Notes: generated by a model not told the origin, from the sequence alone. A DNA stretch of 64,000 bases from Sphingobium sufflavum (GCF_021403115.1 NZ_JAJSSH010000002.1:372001-436000); one strand, 5' to 3'. Positions 27,164-40,147 are shown, counted from the first letter of the stretch. Numbers and translations: made by a program.

Positions 27164-28676
27164 GGTCGATAGTCCCGTTCGTTTCGATGCGTCCGGCCGC
27201 CTGTTAGCGGAGGAGCGGCAAGGCGACAACGCGCCGCCGCTCAGCATTACCGAAATTTCCTCGTTGCTGAAACGCACGGTCGAGGATCGTTTCTCCCATG
27301 TCCGCCTGCGCGGCGAGATTTCGGGCTATAAGCGCGCGGCGTCGGGCCATATCTACCTTGCGCTCAAGGATGAGGGCGCGGTGATCGACGGCGTGATGTG
27401 GAAGGGCGGGGCATCGCGTCTCGCCTTCCGGCCGGAGGATGGGCTGGACGTGATCGTCACGGGCAAGCTGACCACCTACCCCGGTCGCTCCAAATATCAG
27501 ATCGTCATCGAATCGATGGAGCTGGCGGGCGAGGGCGCCCTGATGCAGCTTTTCGAGAAGATGAAGCAGCGGCTGATGGCGGAGGGGCTGTTCGACCCGG
27601 CCCGGCGCAAGCCGATCCCGCGCCTGCCCCGTGTCATCGGCGTGGTGACGTCGCCGACCGGCGCGGTGATCCGCGACATCCTCCACCGCCTCAACGACCG
27701 TTTCCCCACCCATGTCCTCGTCTGGCCGGTGCTGGTGCAGGGCAATGGCGCGGCGGAGCAGGTGGCGGCGGCGGTGCGCGGGTTCGACGCGATCCGGCCC
27801 GGCGGCCCGCCACATTCTCCGGTGCCGCGGCCCGACCTCGTGATCGTCGCGCGCGGCGGCGGCTCGATCGAGGATCTGTGGACTTTCAACGAGGAAGCGG
27901 TGGTGCGCGCGGTCGCGGACTGCTCCATCCCGATCATCTCCGCCGTGGGGCATGAAACGGACACGACCCTGTGCGATTTCGCGGCGGACCTGCGCGCGCC
28001 GACGCCGACCGCCGCCGCCGAAATGGCGGTGCCGGTGCGCGTCGACCTGATGGCGATGACGCAGGAACTGGGCCTGCGCTCCGCCCGGTCCGTCCTGCGC
28101 ACCGTCACGCGCGGCGCGGAACGGCTGGAGGCGATGAAGCGCCTGCTGCCCAGGCCGGATATGCTGGTGGGCACGCAGCGGCAACGGGTGGACGATCTGG
28201 GCGAGCGGTTGCGCCGCGGTCTGTCCCACCGGCTGAGCGACGCGGGCAAGGAACTGGCGGTGGCGTCGGGCGCGCTGCGCCGTCCCCTGCTCGACCGGGC
28301 GCGGGAACGGGCGCAGCAGCGGTTGGCGAGCGTGCGTTTCGTGCCCGCGCTGGTGGAGCGGCGGGTGGCGGACAGCCGCCGCGCGCTGGACGGGCTGGGC
28401 CGGGTGCTCACCACGCTGGACCCGCAGCTGCCGCTGCAGCGCGGTTTTGCGCTGGTGCGCTCCGGCGACCGGATCATCCGCTCCGCCGACGAGGCGGTGC
28501 GCGCGGGCGCGGTCACGCTGACCTTTGCCGACGGCGCGGTGGAAGCGACGGTGGGGGAGGGCGCCGCGCCGCCCGAACCGCGCGATCCGACGCCAAAGGT
28601 CCGACGCGCCCGCAAAGGGGAAGAGGCCGACGCGGTGACGCAGATCGACCTGTTCGGATCGGCGCAGCAGGGTTGA
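27162..28676 (+). CDS. xseA: Exodeoxyribonuclease VII large subunit
   Basis: Large subunit of the ATP-independent single-strand exonuclease ExoVII, working with several XseB small subunits. 504 residues from the ATG at 27162, which has an AAGGA site 7 nt upstream; an in-frame ATG two codons earlier (27156) is an alternative. The N-terminal OB fold ([19 protein letters not shown]), the catalytic core ([41 protein letters not shown]) and the coiled-coil region are recognisable. The C-terminal tail is charged and disordered. Head-to-head with purD; 5 bp before the M23 peptidase gene. Confidence 0.95.
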   Translation: MVDSPVRFDASGRLLAEERQGDNAPPLSITEISSLLKRTVEDRFSHVRLRGEISGYKRAASGHIYLALKDEGAVIDGVMWKGGASRLAFRPEDGLDVIVTGKLTTYPGRSKYQIVIESMELAGEGALMQLFEKMKQRLMAEGLFDPARRKPIPRLPRVIGVVTSPTGAVIRDILHRLNDRFPTHVLVWPVLVQGNGAAEQVAAAVRGFDAIRPGGPPHSPVPRPDLVIVARGGGSIEDLWTFNEEAVVRAVADCSIPIISAVGHETDTTLCDFAADLRAPTPTAAAEMAVPVRVDLMAMTQELGLRSARSVLRTVTRGAERLEAMKRLLPRPDMLVGTQRQRVDDLGERLRRGLSHRLSDAGKELAVASGALRRPLLDRARERAQQRLASVRFVPALVERRVADSRRALDGLGRVLTTLDPQLPLQRGFALVRSGDRIIRSADEAVRAGAVTLTFADGAVEATVGEGAAPPEPRDPTPKVRRARKGEEADAVTQIDLFGSAQQG

Positions 28677-28681
28677 GGCGC

Positions 28682-29617
28682 ATGGCGGCTTTCGTCCTGC
28701 GGAGCGCCCCGGCCCTGCTCCTGTCCGGGATGGCGCTGGCGAGTTGCGTGGCGGCGTCCACCACGCCTCGAACCGGCGCGCGCGCCTCTACGCCGCCGGG
28801 TCCGGCCCTGCCGATGTCTCCGTCGGCCTGCCCGCCACGCGATACGATGGTCCGGCTCGACGGCGTGGCGCGTCAGGGCGGCGTGTTGCGCGGGCAGTTG
28901 CTCCGGGGCGGCGTCGCGCTCAGCCTGGATGGGCGCGCGGTGCCGCTGACGGCAGACCGGGCTTTCGTCATAGCCTTCGACCGCGACGCGCCCGCTACGG
29001 CGACGCTGGGCGTGACTCTGGAGCGGGGATGCGGTGCCTTTGACGTCCCCCTTTCCGTCGCCCCCGCCAACTGGGACATACAATCCGTCAACGCCTCCAT
29101 CACCGGCGGCGTCAGCAGCGCGGAGTTTCAGGCGCGCCGCGCGCCGGAACTGGAGAGCATCGCCGCCGCCCGCGCCCGCATGACGCCGGGGTCCAGCGAG
29201 GGCTGGCGGCAGGCGTTCGTCTGGCCGGTCGTCGCCCGCATCTCCGGCCGCTTCGGGTCGCAGCGCATCTATCGCGGCACGCCGGGCAGCTATCATAGCG
29301 GCGTCGATCTCGCCGCTCCGGCGGGCACCATCTATGTCGCGCCCGCCGACGGGGTGGTGATCCTCGCCGCCAGCACGCCCTATACGCTGGAGGGCAATCT
29401 GCTCCTCATCGACCATGGCATGGGCCTCAACAGCGCCTTCCTCCATTCGCAGCGGCTGCTGGTGAAGGCGGGCGAGGTGGTGCGGCGCGGCCAGCCCATC
29501 GGCATGGTCGGCGCGACCGGCCGGGCGACGGGACCGCACCTCCATTGGGGAATGAAGTGGCAGGACGCGCGCATCGACCCGATAACACTGGTCGATGCGG
29601 CGGACCCGCCGCGCTGA
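28682..29617 (+). CDS. M23 family metallopeptidase, lipoprotein
   Basis: 311 residues. The signal peptide ends in a lipobox (ALASC, Cys22), predicting a lipid-anchored envelope protein. The C-terminal LytM/M23 domain has HSGVD (His near 205, Asp near 209) and PHLHWGMKW (HxH near 285-287), so all zinc ligands are present and it should be an active peptidoglycan endopeptidase, unlike degenerate NlpD/EnvC types. Starts 5 bp after xseA, so the two are probably co-transcribed. Confidence 0.93.
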   Translation: MAAFVLRSAPALLLSGMALASCVAASTTPRTGARASTPPGPALPMSPSACPPRDTMVRLDGVARQGGVLRGQLLRGGVALSLDGRAVPLTADRAFVIAFDRDAPATATLGVTLERGCGAFDVPLSVAPANWDIQSVNASITGGVSSAEFQARRAPELESIAAARARMTPGSSEGWRQAFVWPVVARISGRFGSQRIYRGTPGSYHSGVDLAAPAGTIYVAPADGVVILAASTPYTLEGNLLLIDHGMGLNSAFLHSQRLLVKAGEVVRRGQPIGMVGATGRATGPHLHWGMKWQDARIDPITLVDAADPPR

Positions 29618-30016
29618 AACCGGCCTGACCGCAGCATCCCTACGACCCCGGTCTTTCTACGACGCCCGGTCTTTCTACGACCAATGTCGCGGCCCGTTGA
29701 GACTAATGTCTAACAGACAGGATCGGCGATAATCCCTAGCAAAGGACATGCCTCTTGGGTCGCAAGAGGGGTCGGGGTCGCCATCAGGCTCGATCCGACC
29801 GGATGGCCAGCCAAGACCGGGTGGGGATTGGCTGGCCATCACCGCGACCCGCGCTAAATCTCCCCTCACCGCGCGGTTTCTGGTGGCTGGCGTATCCCTG
29901 CGGCCTTCCATTCGCCGCAAAATCCGATCCTCTCGACTTTATTTGTCCATATCGGCGGGTTAGGGTCCGGCAAGGACAGCAGGACTGTCATTTCGGCCGG
30001 GGGGGCGGGGCCAGAC
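29618..30016. other. Upstream region of the TonB-dependent receptor
   Basis: About 400 bp without a gene I can support. It contains a direct repeat of CGGTCTTTCTACGAC (29649-29663 and 29667-29681, 18-bp period) and a short TGTCT-AAC-AGACA inverted repeat near 29708-29720. Both could belong to the receptor gene's control region. I see no convincing riboswitch or Fur box. Confidence 0.5.
29649..29681. repeat. Two-copy 18-bp-period direct repeat
   Basis: CGGTCTTTCTACGAC occurs exactly twice with 3 bp between copies, directly after the M23 gene and about 340 bp before the TonB receptor start. It may be a tandem operator or merely a recent duplication. Confidence 0.7.
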
Positions 30017-32941
30017 ATGCGTTTCATGACACAGTGCGCCGTGGGGGCCGCACTTGCTCTGCTCGCTCTGCGCCCGGCGACCGCATCCGCGCGACCTGCG
30101 GACGGGGCGGAGGCGGAGGCCGCCACGGAGGCAGGCGAGCAGGCGACGATTATCGTCACTGGATCGCGCATCGCCCGTACTTCGACCCGTACCCCGACAT
30201 GGCCCGATACGAACGGCGTGGCGCTCGTCAACACGCTCGACCGCGATGCGCTGGACCGGGGCGGGCGGGACGATCTGGCCGACATGTTGCGCCGGGTGCC
30301 CGGCTTTGCGGGCGGCGTCGGTCCGGGCAACAGCAATATGCAGACGTCCGGCAATGGCCTGAACCTGCTCGACCTGCGCGGGCTGGGCACGGCGCGCACG
30401 CTCGTCCTCGTCAACGGTCGCCGCATGGTGGCGGGGCAGGGCGGATCGTCGGCGGTGGACCTCAACATGATTTCGCCCGACCTGATCGAGCGGGTGGACA
30501 TACTGACCGGCGGGGCGTCCGCCATCTATGGGTCGGATGCGGTGGCGGGCGTGGTCAACCTGATCCTGCGCGACGCGCCCACCGGCCTCACCCTCGATGC
30601 GCGGTCCGGCATCACCGACCGGGGCGACGCCCCGCGCCGCCGCATCGCGCTGACGGCGGGCACCGGCTTTGCGGGCGGGCGGGGGCATGTCTGGGCGCAT
30701 GGCGGCTATGCGCAGGACGGCGGCCTGCGCTCGACCGCGCGGGCGCAATCCGCGACCGACCCGCTCGGCCCCAGCCCCTTTACGCCGCAGGGGGCGTTCG
30801 GGCTGGACGGCACCATCTATGGCATCGGTTTCGACCCGGCAAAGGGGCTGGTCTTCACCGATTATGACGGCGCGACCCTGCAAAAGGGCATCCCGCTGAC
30901 CCAAGGCTATAATCGCAACGCCGTCCGCCGCATCGCCATGCCGGTCGATCGGGTGCTGCTTAACGGCGGAATGGATTTCGCGCTCAGCCCGTCGGTCACG
31001 CTGCGGCTGGAGGGGCAATATGGCGAGACGCGCAGCCGCACCGGCACCGAACCCTATGCGGCGGCGGGTGGCGATCCGCTTCGCGACGGCGCCGGCGCGA
31101 TAGAGGTTCCGGGCGGCATCGCGCTCGACAACCCCTATATTCCCGCGCCTATAGCGGCGGAGATCGCGGCGCGGAACGGCGACGCCAGCGCGGTCAACGA
31201 CGTGGCCTTCATCGCCTTTCGCCGCCGTCTGGGCGATGTGTTCGACCGTTCCAACGCCAATGTCCGGCGGCTGTGGCGCGGCGTGGCGGAGCTGAAGGGC
31301 GGGGTGGCGGGCGGCTGGCAATGGGACGCCAGCTATGTCTATGGCCGCACCACCGACCATAGCGCTGCCGACACCATATTGCGCGACCGGCTGGTGGCGG
31401 CGGTGGACGCGGTGCGGGATGGCGCCGCCATCGTCTGCCGCGATCCTGCGGCGCGGGCGGCGGGGTGCCAGCCGCTCAACCTGTTCGGTGCGGACACCGC
31501 GTCGCCCGCCGCCATCGCCTATCTGCGCGGCGGCGGCTTGCAGACGGTGCTGGACAGCCGCATCGACCAGCATGTGGTGGCCGCCACCCTCTCCGGCACG
31601 CCCTTCCGCCTGCCCGCGGGGCCTGCGCGCCTCGTGCTGGGCGCGGAATATCGCGATGAATCCAGCGTGGACGACTGGGATGCGGACACCAATGCGGGCC
31701 GCACGCTGGCCGCGCGGGCGGACGATGTGCGGGGCGGCTATGGCGTCACCAGCGCCTTTGCCGAACTGGCGGTGCCGCTGCTGCCCCGCTTCGGTGTGGA
31801 GGGGGCGGTGCGGCTCGACCGCTGGTCCACGGTGGGCACGGTGTTCAACTGGCGCGGCGGCGCGGGGTGGGAGCCACTGGCGGGCCTGCATCTGCGCGCT
31901 TCCTATGGCGTGTCGTCGCGCGCGCCCAATATCGCGGAACTCTACACCACCCAGCGGGAGGCTTTTCCCGGCACGCTGACCCTCGATCCCTGCGCCGGGA
32001 TCACGCCGGCGCGCGCCAACGCCTATGATGCGGATTGCCGCCGGATCGCGGGCATCGCGGCCCTGCTGTCGGGCGGCGGCACCCTGTCGTACAGCACGGC
32101 GGAGGTGCAGGCGATCAACGGCTTCAACGGCGGCAACCCGGCGCTGCGGGAGGAAGTGACGCGCACCCTGACCGCCGGGATCGCGCTCCGCCCGCGCGCT
32201 ATCCCGCGCCTGTCGCTCAGCCTCGATTATTATCGCATCCACCTGTCCGACGCGATCGGGACGCAGCCGCGCAGCCAGACGGTGCAGGCGTGTCTGGCCG
32301 ATCCCGCGTCCGCCGCCTGCGCCGGGCTGGTCCAGCGCCTGCCCAATGGCAAGCTGGCGCGGGTCGATGCGCTGCTCATCAACGGCGGCGCGATTCGGCA
32401 TGGGGGGATCGACGCCGCGCTGGACTATAGCCTGCCGCTGGGGCGTCTGGGCCTGTTGGATCTGGGGGTGTTGGATTTCGGGGGTCGCTGGACCCATATG
32501 GTCCAACATGAAAGCCAGGCTTTCGCAGGGGCCGTTTCGGTTGGTCATGTCGGTATGTTGCAGGACGCTCTGCGCGCCCGTCTGGGGTCCGGTTTCCGCG
32601 ACCGCTTCACCCTCGACGCGCGCTATCGGCGCGGCGGGTTCAGCCTCGGCTGGACGATGCGCTATCTGGGACCGATGGTCGATACGCTGGACCCGGTGAC
32701 GGCGCCGCCCGCCGCGATCAACCGCGTCCCCGCCATCGCCTATCACGACCTGCAACTGCGTATGGCCCTGCCGGGTGCGGCGCGGCGGGAGGTCTATCTG
32801 GGCGTCTATAATCTCCTCGACCGCGCGCCGCCCTTCCTGCCCAGCGGGCAGGCGGCGTCGGGCCTGCTCGGCGTCGAGAGCGCGCAGGATTATGACAGTA
32901 TCGGGCGCAGCCTCTATGCGGGCGTGACCCTGCGCTTCTGA
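30017..32941 (+). CDS. TonB-dependent outer-membrane receptor
   Basis: 974 residues. A signal peptide (cleavage after ATASA) precedes a short N-terminal segment with IIVTGSRI, the usual TonB-box region of sphingomonad receptors. The plug domain (about 45-175) includes LDLRGLGTARTLVLVNGRR and DLIERVDILTGGASAIYGSDAVAGVVN, typical of the iron-siderophore/carbohydrate receptor family. The 22-stranded barrel ends with an aromatic residue (VTLRF), as expected for BAM-dependent insertion. Ligand unknown. It is convergent, 6 bp apart, with a TPR/2OG oxygenase gene. No FecI/FecR or transport operon adjoins. Confidence 0.93.
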   Translation: MRFMTQCAVGAALALLALRPATASARPADGAEAEAATEAGEQATIIVTGSRIARTSTRTPTWPDTNGVALVNTLDRDALDRGGRDDLADMLRRVPGFAGGVGPGNSNMQTSGNGLNLLDLRGLGTARTLVLVNGRRMVAGQGGSSAVDLNMISPDLIERVDILTGGASAIYGSDAVAGVVNLILRDAPTGLTLDARSGITDRGDAPRRRIALTAGTGFAGGRGHVWAHGGYAQDGGLRSTARAQSATDPLGPSPFTPQGAFGLDGTIYGIGFDPAKGLVFTDYDGATLQKGIPLTQGYNRNAVRRIAMPVDRVLLNGGMDFALSPSVTLRLEGQYGETRSRTGTEPYAAAGGDPLRDGAGAIEVPGGIALDNPYIPAPIAAEIAARNGDASAVNDVAFIAFRRRLGDVFDRSNANVRRLWRGVAELKGGVAGGWQWDASYVYGRTTDHSAADTILRDRLVAAVDAVRDGAAIVCRDPAARAAGCQPLNLFGADTASPAAIAYLRGGGLQTVLDSRIDQHVVAATLSGTPFRLPAGPARLVLGAEYRDESSVDDWDADTNAGRTLAARADDVRGGYGVTSAFAELAVPLLPRFGVEGAVRLDRWSTVGTVFNWRGGAGWEPLAGLHLRASYGVSSRAPNIAELYTTQREAFPGTLTLDPCAGITPARANAYDADCRRIAGIAALLSGGGTLSYSTAEVQAINGFNGGNPALREEVTRTLTAGIALRPRAIPRLSLSLDYYRIHLSDAIGTQPRSQTVQACLADPASAACAGLVQRLPNGKLARVDALLINGGAIRHGGIDAALDYSLPLGRLGLLDLGVLDFGGRWTHMVQHESQAFAGAVSVGHVGMLQDALRARLGSGFRDRFTLDARYRRGGFSLGWTMRYLGPMVDTLDPVTAPPAAINRVPAIAYHDLQLRMALPGAARREVYLGVYNLLDRAPPFLPSGQAASGLLGVESAQDYDSIGRSLYAGVTLRF

Positions 32942-32947
32942 ACGGGC

Positions 32948-34168
32948 TTAGTCGTCCGGCGACAATAATGTGTCGAACGCCACCGTGATCCGCTCGCCCT
33001 GGGGAAAGGGCAGGGTGCCATGCCACATATAGGAGGGGAACAGGACGAGGCGGCCCAGCTTCGGCTCGATCATCCGAAGCGGCGGCAAACCGGTGTTGAG
33101 GTCGACCGGCGGCGCGCCGATGGTCAGCCATCCGGCGTGGGGATTGCTCTCGCACGGCGGCGGCAGCACGGCGTAAAAGGCCGCGCTCAGCGACCCGACC
33201 GGGTGGATATGGCTGACATGATAGCCACCGTCGAGCAGCCGCACCGACCAGCTGTCGCTCAGCGTCACCGTGCCGCGCCTGCGGCCCAGCAGCGGATGGC
33301 GCATATCCTCCGGCGGCAGGCCCGCGACATAGCGATAGAGGGCGGAGAAGAAGCCCAGCCGCAGGGAGGTCAGCTCCGGCTCCTGCCGCTCCAATATCTT
33401 GCCCGCCGTCTGCGTGCCGCCGCGCAGCGACATGTCAAAGGGATGGGTGCGCGCGACATGCAACGTGCGCAGGCGCGCCGCCAGCGCGGTCAGCGCTTCC
33501 GGCTCCACGTCCATGTCGATGCAGCGGACGAGGCCGGGCCGGTCGACCAGCCATTCATGGCGCGGATGGCCCATGATGCGCCAGGCGGTGCCCAGCAGGC
33601 CCCAGCCGGTCTGGTTGTTCGGATGGGCTTCGACATATTGTTCGGCCAGGTCGGCGGCCTGCCCGGCGCGGCCATATTTGATGAGGTGGCTGACATGGGG
33701 CAGCGCCAGCGTGCCGCCCTGCTCCCCCGCGCGCGCGAACAGCGCGTCCGCACGCTCGATGTCTCCACGCTCGCTGGCGGCCACCGCGGCCAGCATGGTG
33801 AAGAAGAGATGATCGCCCGCCCAGCTTCGCACGACGGGCAGCACATCCTCGACGACGCTGTGGAAACCGGCGTCGCTCAACATGCGCAGGCAGGTGACGG
33901 CGACGTCCGCCTTGCCCATGTTGCGGCGGACGGCATGGCTCAGCCAGTCGGCGAAGGCATCCGGCGTGCCGCATTGCCACAGCAGTTCTCCGGCGGTGCG
34001 ATAGCCTTCCGTCCAGTCGGGGTCCGCGTCCACCATCGCGACGACGATGGCCAATGCGCCTTCTATATCGCCCGCCGCATACAGGGCGATGGCGCCATCG
34101 ACCCCTTGCCCTCGCGGGAGAGCGGGCGAGGGCGTATAGTCCGAGCGATGCGGGCGTTGGGCGGTCAT
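32948..34168 (-). CDS. TPR-containing putative 2OG-Fe(II) oxygenase
   Basis: 406 residues from MTAQRPHRSDY; an upstream GTG start at 34213 (MFLPKFPT) is the alternative. The N-terminal half is a helical TPR-like array (AAGDIEGALAIVVAMVDADPDWTEGY and further units). The C-terminal ~200 residues match the putative 2OG-Fe(II) oxygenase family (2OG-FeII_Oxy_5): HVSHIHPVGSLSAAFYAVLP supplies His320 and His322, and LVLFPSYMWHGTLPF supplies His383, with an Arg (GERITVAF) for 2-oxoglutarate. The substrate is unknown; TPR units suggest a protein substrate. Proximity to a TonB receptor recurs in sphingomonads and may be functional. Confidence 0.85.
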   Translation of the reverse strand: MTAQRPHRSDYTPSPALPRGQGVDGAIALYAAGDIEGALAIVVAMVDADPDWTEGYRTAGELLWQCGTPDAFADWLSHAVRRNMGKADVAVTCLRMLSDAGFHSVVEDVLPVVRSWAGDHLFFTMLAAVAASERGDIERADALFARAGEQGGTLALPHVSHLIKYGRAGQAADLAEQYVEAHPNNQTGWGLLGTAWRIMGHPRHEWLVDRPGLVRCIDMDVEPEALTALAARLRTLHVARTHPFDMSLRGGTQTAGKILERQEPELTSLRLGFFSALYRYVAGLPPEDMRHPLLGRRRGTVTLSDSWSVRLLDGGYHVSHIHPVGSLSAAFYAVLPPPCESNPHAGWLTIGAPPVDLNTGLPPLRMIEPKLGRLVLFPSYMWHGTLPFPQGERITVAFDTLLSPDD

Positions 34169-34318
34169 GCCCTTGATAACGGCCGGAACGGTCGGAAATT
34201 TAGGGAGAAACACGGTTTTTGAGAGGGGTGGCGCTGCCGTCCGCAGGCCTCTCGTCTGTCCTGCGCGGTATGGGGGCAGGGGCTGCTGCGCTGCCGCCCC
34301 TGCCTCCGTTCCATCCGA

Positions 34319-36898
<2,580 letters not shown>

Positions 36899-37196
36899 GA
36901 CTGTCATGGTTCCTTTCGCCGCCGATATGGTGTTGCCTAAATACCACACAAGGCCGGGGCGCAAAAATTCTTGGGTCAGCAGCGAAACCGCTGGGGGGCG
37001 ACTATCCGTAAATCCATCGCAACGTGCCCATCCGATGTTTTGCCAAGCCCCTTTCGCAGAAGCCGGAATTCACAAGGAGGGGGTGGGGAATTGAACAAAA
37101 GCCGGGGCCACGCTTTTCCCTGCCTGATCCATTGCGCGGCGGGGATGCCGCGCTATGCTGCCCCTTCCAATATGCCTGCCCCCGAGAGGATTGCCC

Positions 37197-40118
37197 ATGC
37201 CCAGATCGCGCCCCTATGCCGTTATCGGCCTGTCGGCGCTTGCCTGGTCGCTGTGCCTGTCCGCTCCCGCGTCGGCCGCGTCCAAGCCCGTGTCAAAGCC
37301 TGCCGCACCTGTTGCTGAGCCTGCTTCATCGGGTCGGCCCAGTCTCGCCGCGCTGGTCGCGCAGGTCGATATTCCCTACCAGATGTTCACGCTCCAGAAC
37401 GGCCTGCGCGTCATCGTCCACACGGATCGCAAGGCCCCGGTCGTGGGCGTCACCGTCTATTATCGCATCGGGTCCAAGAATGAGCCGAAGGGCAAGACCG
37501 GCTTTGCCCATCTGTTCGAGCATCTGATGTTCGGCGGGTCGGAGAATGTGCCCGATTTCGATGCACCGCTGGTGGAGGCAGGCTCCACCGCCACCAATGG
37601 TTCCACCTGGTATGACCGGACCAATTACGTGGTGACGGTGCCGACCGGCGCGCTGGACCGGGCGCTGTTCATGGAGGCCGACCGCATGGGGCATCTGCTG
37701 GGCGCGGTGACGCAGGCCAAGCTGGATGCACAGCGCGGCGTGGTGCAGAATGAGAAGCGACAGGGCGACAATCAGCCCTTCGGCCTTGTCGATTATGCCC
37801 AGGCCGCTGCCCTGTTCCCGGATGGTCATCCCTATGGGCACAGCACCATCGGCTCCATGGCCGATCTCGATGCCGCCAGCCTGGACGATGTAAAGGCGTG
37901 GTTCCGCGCCAATTATGCGCCCAACAATGCGGTGCTGGTGCTGGCCGGGGATGTCGACCTTGCGACCGCCCGGACCAAGGTGGAGAAATATTTCGGCGGC
38001 ATCGCGTCCGGTCCCACCGTTCCGCCCGCCATCTCGCCCATCCCGACATTGCCCAAACGTATCGACGCGGTGATGACGGACCGTGTGTCCACCACGCGCC
38101 TGTACCGCACATGGGTCATCCCCGGTCGCGACAGTCCCGATGGTAACCAGTTGGCCATCGGCGCGGCGGTTCTGGGCGGCCTGTCCAGTTCGCGCCTCGA
38201 CAACGCGCTCGTCCGCAAGGAGCAACTGGCTGTCGGCGTCACCGCCGGGGTCGAGCAGCATGAGCAGATCGGCAAGCTGGAGGTGACGGCGGACGTCAAG
38301 CCGGGGGTCGATCCGGCAAAGGTATCGGCCCGGCTGGACCAGTTGATCGCCGAACTCATCGCCAAGGGGCCGACCGCCGACGAGGTGCAGCGGGTTGCGA
38401 CCCGCACGCTCAGCGGGGAGATCGGCAGTCTGGAAGTGGTCGGGGGCTTCGGTGGCAAGGCGACGACGCTGGCCGAGGGGCTTCTCTACGACAATGACCC
38501 CGCCAGCTATAAGAAGGATTTGCAGGATCTGGCGACGGCCACGCCCGCCAGCGTCACCGCCGCGATGCAGAAATGGCTGACCCGGCCCGTCTATGCGTTG
38601 ACCGTCGAGCCGGGGGAACGCAGCGGATATGAGGAATCGAAGCTTGCCGGGGTGACGGCTCCGGGCGCTCCGGGCGCGGACATCGGCATCAAGCCGGGTA
38701 CGGAAAAGGCCCCCGCGCCGGCCGCCGCGCCGGCGGCCAGACCGACACTGCCCATTCCTGGCGTGACCCCCACGGCGGAACTGATCTTCCCCGATGTGGT
38801 CACGCGCAAGCTGTCCAATGGCATCGCGGTGCATGTCGCGCGGCGTACCGTGATCCCGACCGTGCAGATGGTCGTCAGCTTCGACACCGGCATCGCCGCC
38901 GAACCGCGCGAGAAATCCGGCATTGGTCAGTTGCTGCTGTCGGTCATGGAATCCGGCACCAGAACCCGCGATTCCATCGCCATCGCGGAGGAAGAGGAGC
39001 GTCTGGGCGCGGATGTCTCCACGGGCCAGTCGATGGATCGCACGACCGTCTCGCTTTACGCGCTGACGGCCAATCTCGGCCCGTCGCTCGATCTGCTGGC
39101 GGACGTTATCCGCAACCCCGCTCTCGACCCGGCGGAGGTGGAGCGGGTGCGCGCCATCCAGTTGTCGGCGATCGACGCGGAACGGACGCAGCCGTCGGGG
39201 CTGGCGGTCCGCGCGATCTTCCCCATCCTCTACGGCGCGCAGAACCCCTATGGCATGTCTTCGCGCGGGCTGGGCGATCCGGCGACCCTGAAGGCGATCA
39301 CGCGGGAGGATCTGGGCGCGTTTCACCGCCGCTGGTTGCGCCCCGAAAAGGCGGAGATATTCGTCGCGGGCAATGTCGATGTCGACGCACTGATCCCGAT
39401 GCTGGAACAGCGTTTCGGTCTGTGGCCCTCCACCCGCGACGTGCCGCCGACCAAGGATTTGTCCGCGCCCATCCCGGCCTCGACCGGCACCATCTATATC
39501 ATCAACCGCCCGCAGTCGCCGCAGTCGGTCATTCTGGGCGGCTTCATCACGGACAAGACCACGAAGGACGACCTTCTCGACTTCAACACCGCCAACACCA
39601 TCTTCGCCAATGATTTCACCTCGCGCCTGAACACGGATATTCGCGAGGTGAAGGCCTGGTCCTATGGTGTGTCCGGCTATCTGTCGCAGCGCGAAGGCCG
39701 CAGTCCCTATTTCGTCTCCGCACCGGTGCAGGCCGACAAGACGGGGCCGAGCATTGCCGCCATCCGGCAGGACATGACTGAATTTCTGGGGCCAAAGGGC
39801 GTCACGGGCGAGGAGTTTACCCGCATCGTCCATGGTGCGATCGCGCGCCTGCCGGGCCGGTTCGAGACAACCGGCGCGGTGCTCGGCCAGATGCGCGACG
39901 ACGCCATCTCCGGTCGTCCGTTCAACTTCGTGGAAAGCCTGCCCGCCCGCTATCGGGCGATGACGCCCGCGAAGCTGGACAAGGCGGCGCGGGCGGTGCT
40001 CGACCCGGCGAAGCTGAGCTGGATCGTCGTCGGCGACCGCGACCAGATCCTGCCGCAGGTCAAGGCGCTTGGCTTGCCGGTGCAGGAGATTGACAGTGGA
40101 GGCCAGCCCGCCAAATAG
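37197..40118 (+). CDS. M16 family zinc metallopeptidase (two pitrilysin domains), periplasmic
   Basis: 973 residues from MPRSRPYAVIGLSALAWS, a signal peptide preceded by a GAGAGGA site; upstream in-frame ATGs lack both. The first M16 domain has the inverted zinc motif HLFEH (105-109) and a downstream Glu region, so is catalytic. The second domain (from ~530, DVVTRKLSNGIAVHVARR) lacks HxxEH, as expected for the inactive half of a clam-shell M16 protease. A Pro/Ala-rich linker (PAAAPAARPTLP) joins them. It probably degrades peptides in the periplasm. A small gene follows 29 bp later. Confidence 0.93.
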   Translation: MPRSRPYAVIGLSALAWSLCLSAPASAASKPVSKPAAPVAEPASSGRPSLAALVAQVDIPYQMFTLQNGLRVIVHTDRKAPVVGVTVYYRIGSKNEPKGKTGFAHLFEHLMFGGSENVPDFDAPLVEAGSTATNGSTWYDRTNYVVTVPTGALDRALFMEADRMGHLLGAVTQAKLDAQRGVVQNEKRQGDNQPFGLVDYAQAAALFPDGHPYGHSTIGSMADLDAASLDDVKAWFRANYAPNNAVLVLAGDVDLATARTKVEKYFGGIASGPTVPPAISPIPTLPKRIDAVMTDRVSTTRLYRTWVIPGRDSPDGNQLAIGAAVLGGLSSSRLDNALVRKEQLAVGVTAGVEQHEQIGKLEVTADVKPGVDPAKVSARLDQLIAELIAKGPTADEVQRVATRTLSGEIGSLEVVGGFGGKATTLAEGLLYDNDPASYKKDLQDLATATPASVTAAMQKWLTRPVYALTVEPGERSGYEESKLAGVTAPGAPGADIGIKPGTEKAPAPAAAPAARPTLPIPGVTPTAELIFPDVVTRKLSNGIAVHVARRTVIPTVQMVVSFDTGIAAEPREKSGIGQLLLSVMESGTRTRDSIAIAEEEERLGADVSTGQSMDRTTVSLYALTANLGPSLDLLADVIRNPALDPAEVERVRAIQLSAIDAERTQPSGLAVRAIFPILYGAQNPYGMSSRGLGDPATLKAITREDLGAFHRRWLRPEKAEIFVAGNVDVDALIPMLEQRFGLWPSTRDVPPTKDLSAPIPASTGTIYIINRPQSPQSVILGGFITDKTTKDDLLDFNTANTIFANDFTSRLNTDIREVKAWSYGVSGYLSQREGRSPYFVSAPVQADKTGPSIAAIRQDMTEFLGPKGVTGEEFTRIVHGAIARLPGRFETTGAVLGQMRDDAISGRPFNFVESLPARYRAMTPAKLDKAARAVLDPAKLSWIVVGDRDQILPQVKALGLPVQEIDSGGQPAK

Positions 40119-40147
40119 TCGGTGCTGGATGAAGAGGGGGTTGGATT

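Noticed and set aside
29960..32755. A 931-codon open frame antisense to the TonB receptor
   Set aside because: Same reason: a long GC-driven shadow frame with low-complexity Arg/Ala/His/Gly composition and no motif.
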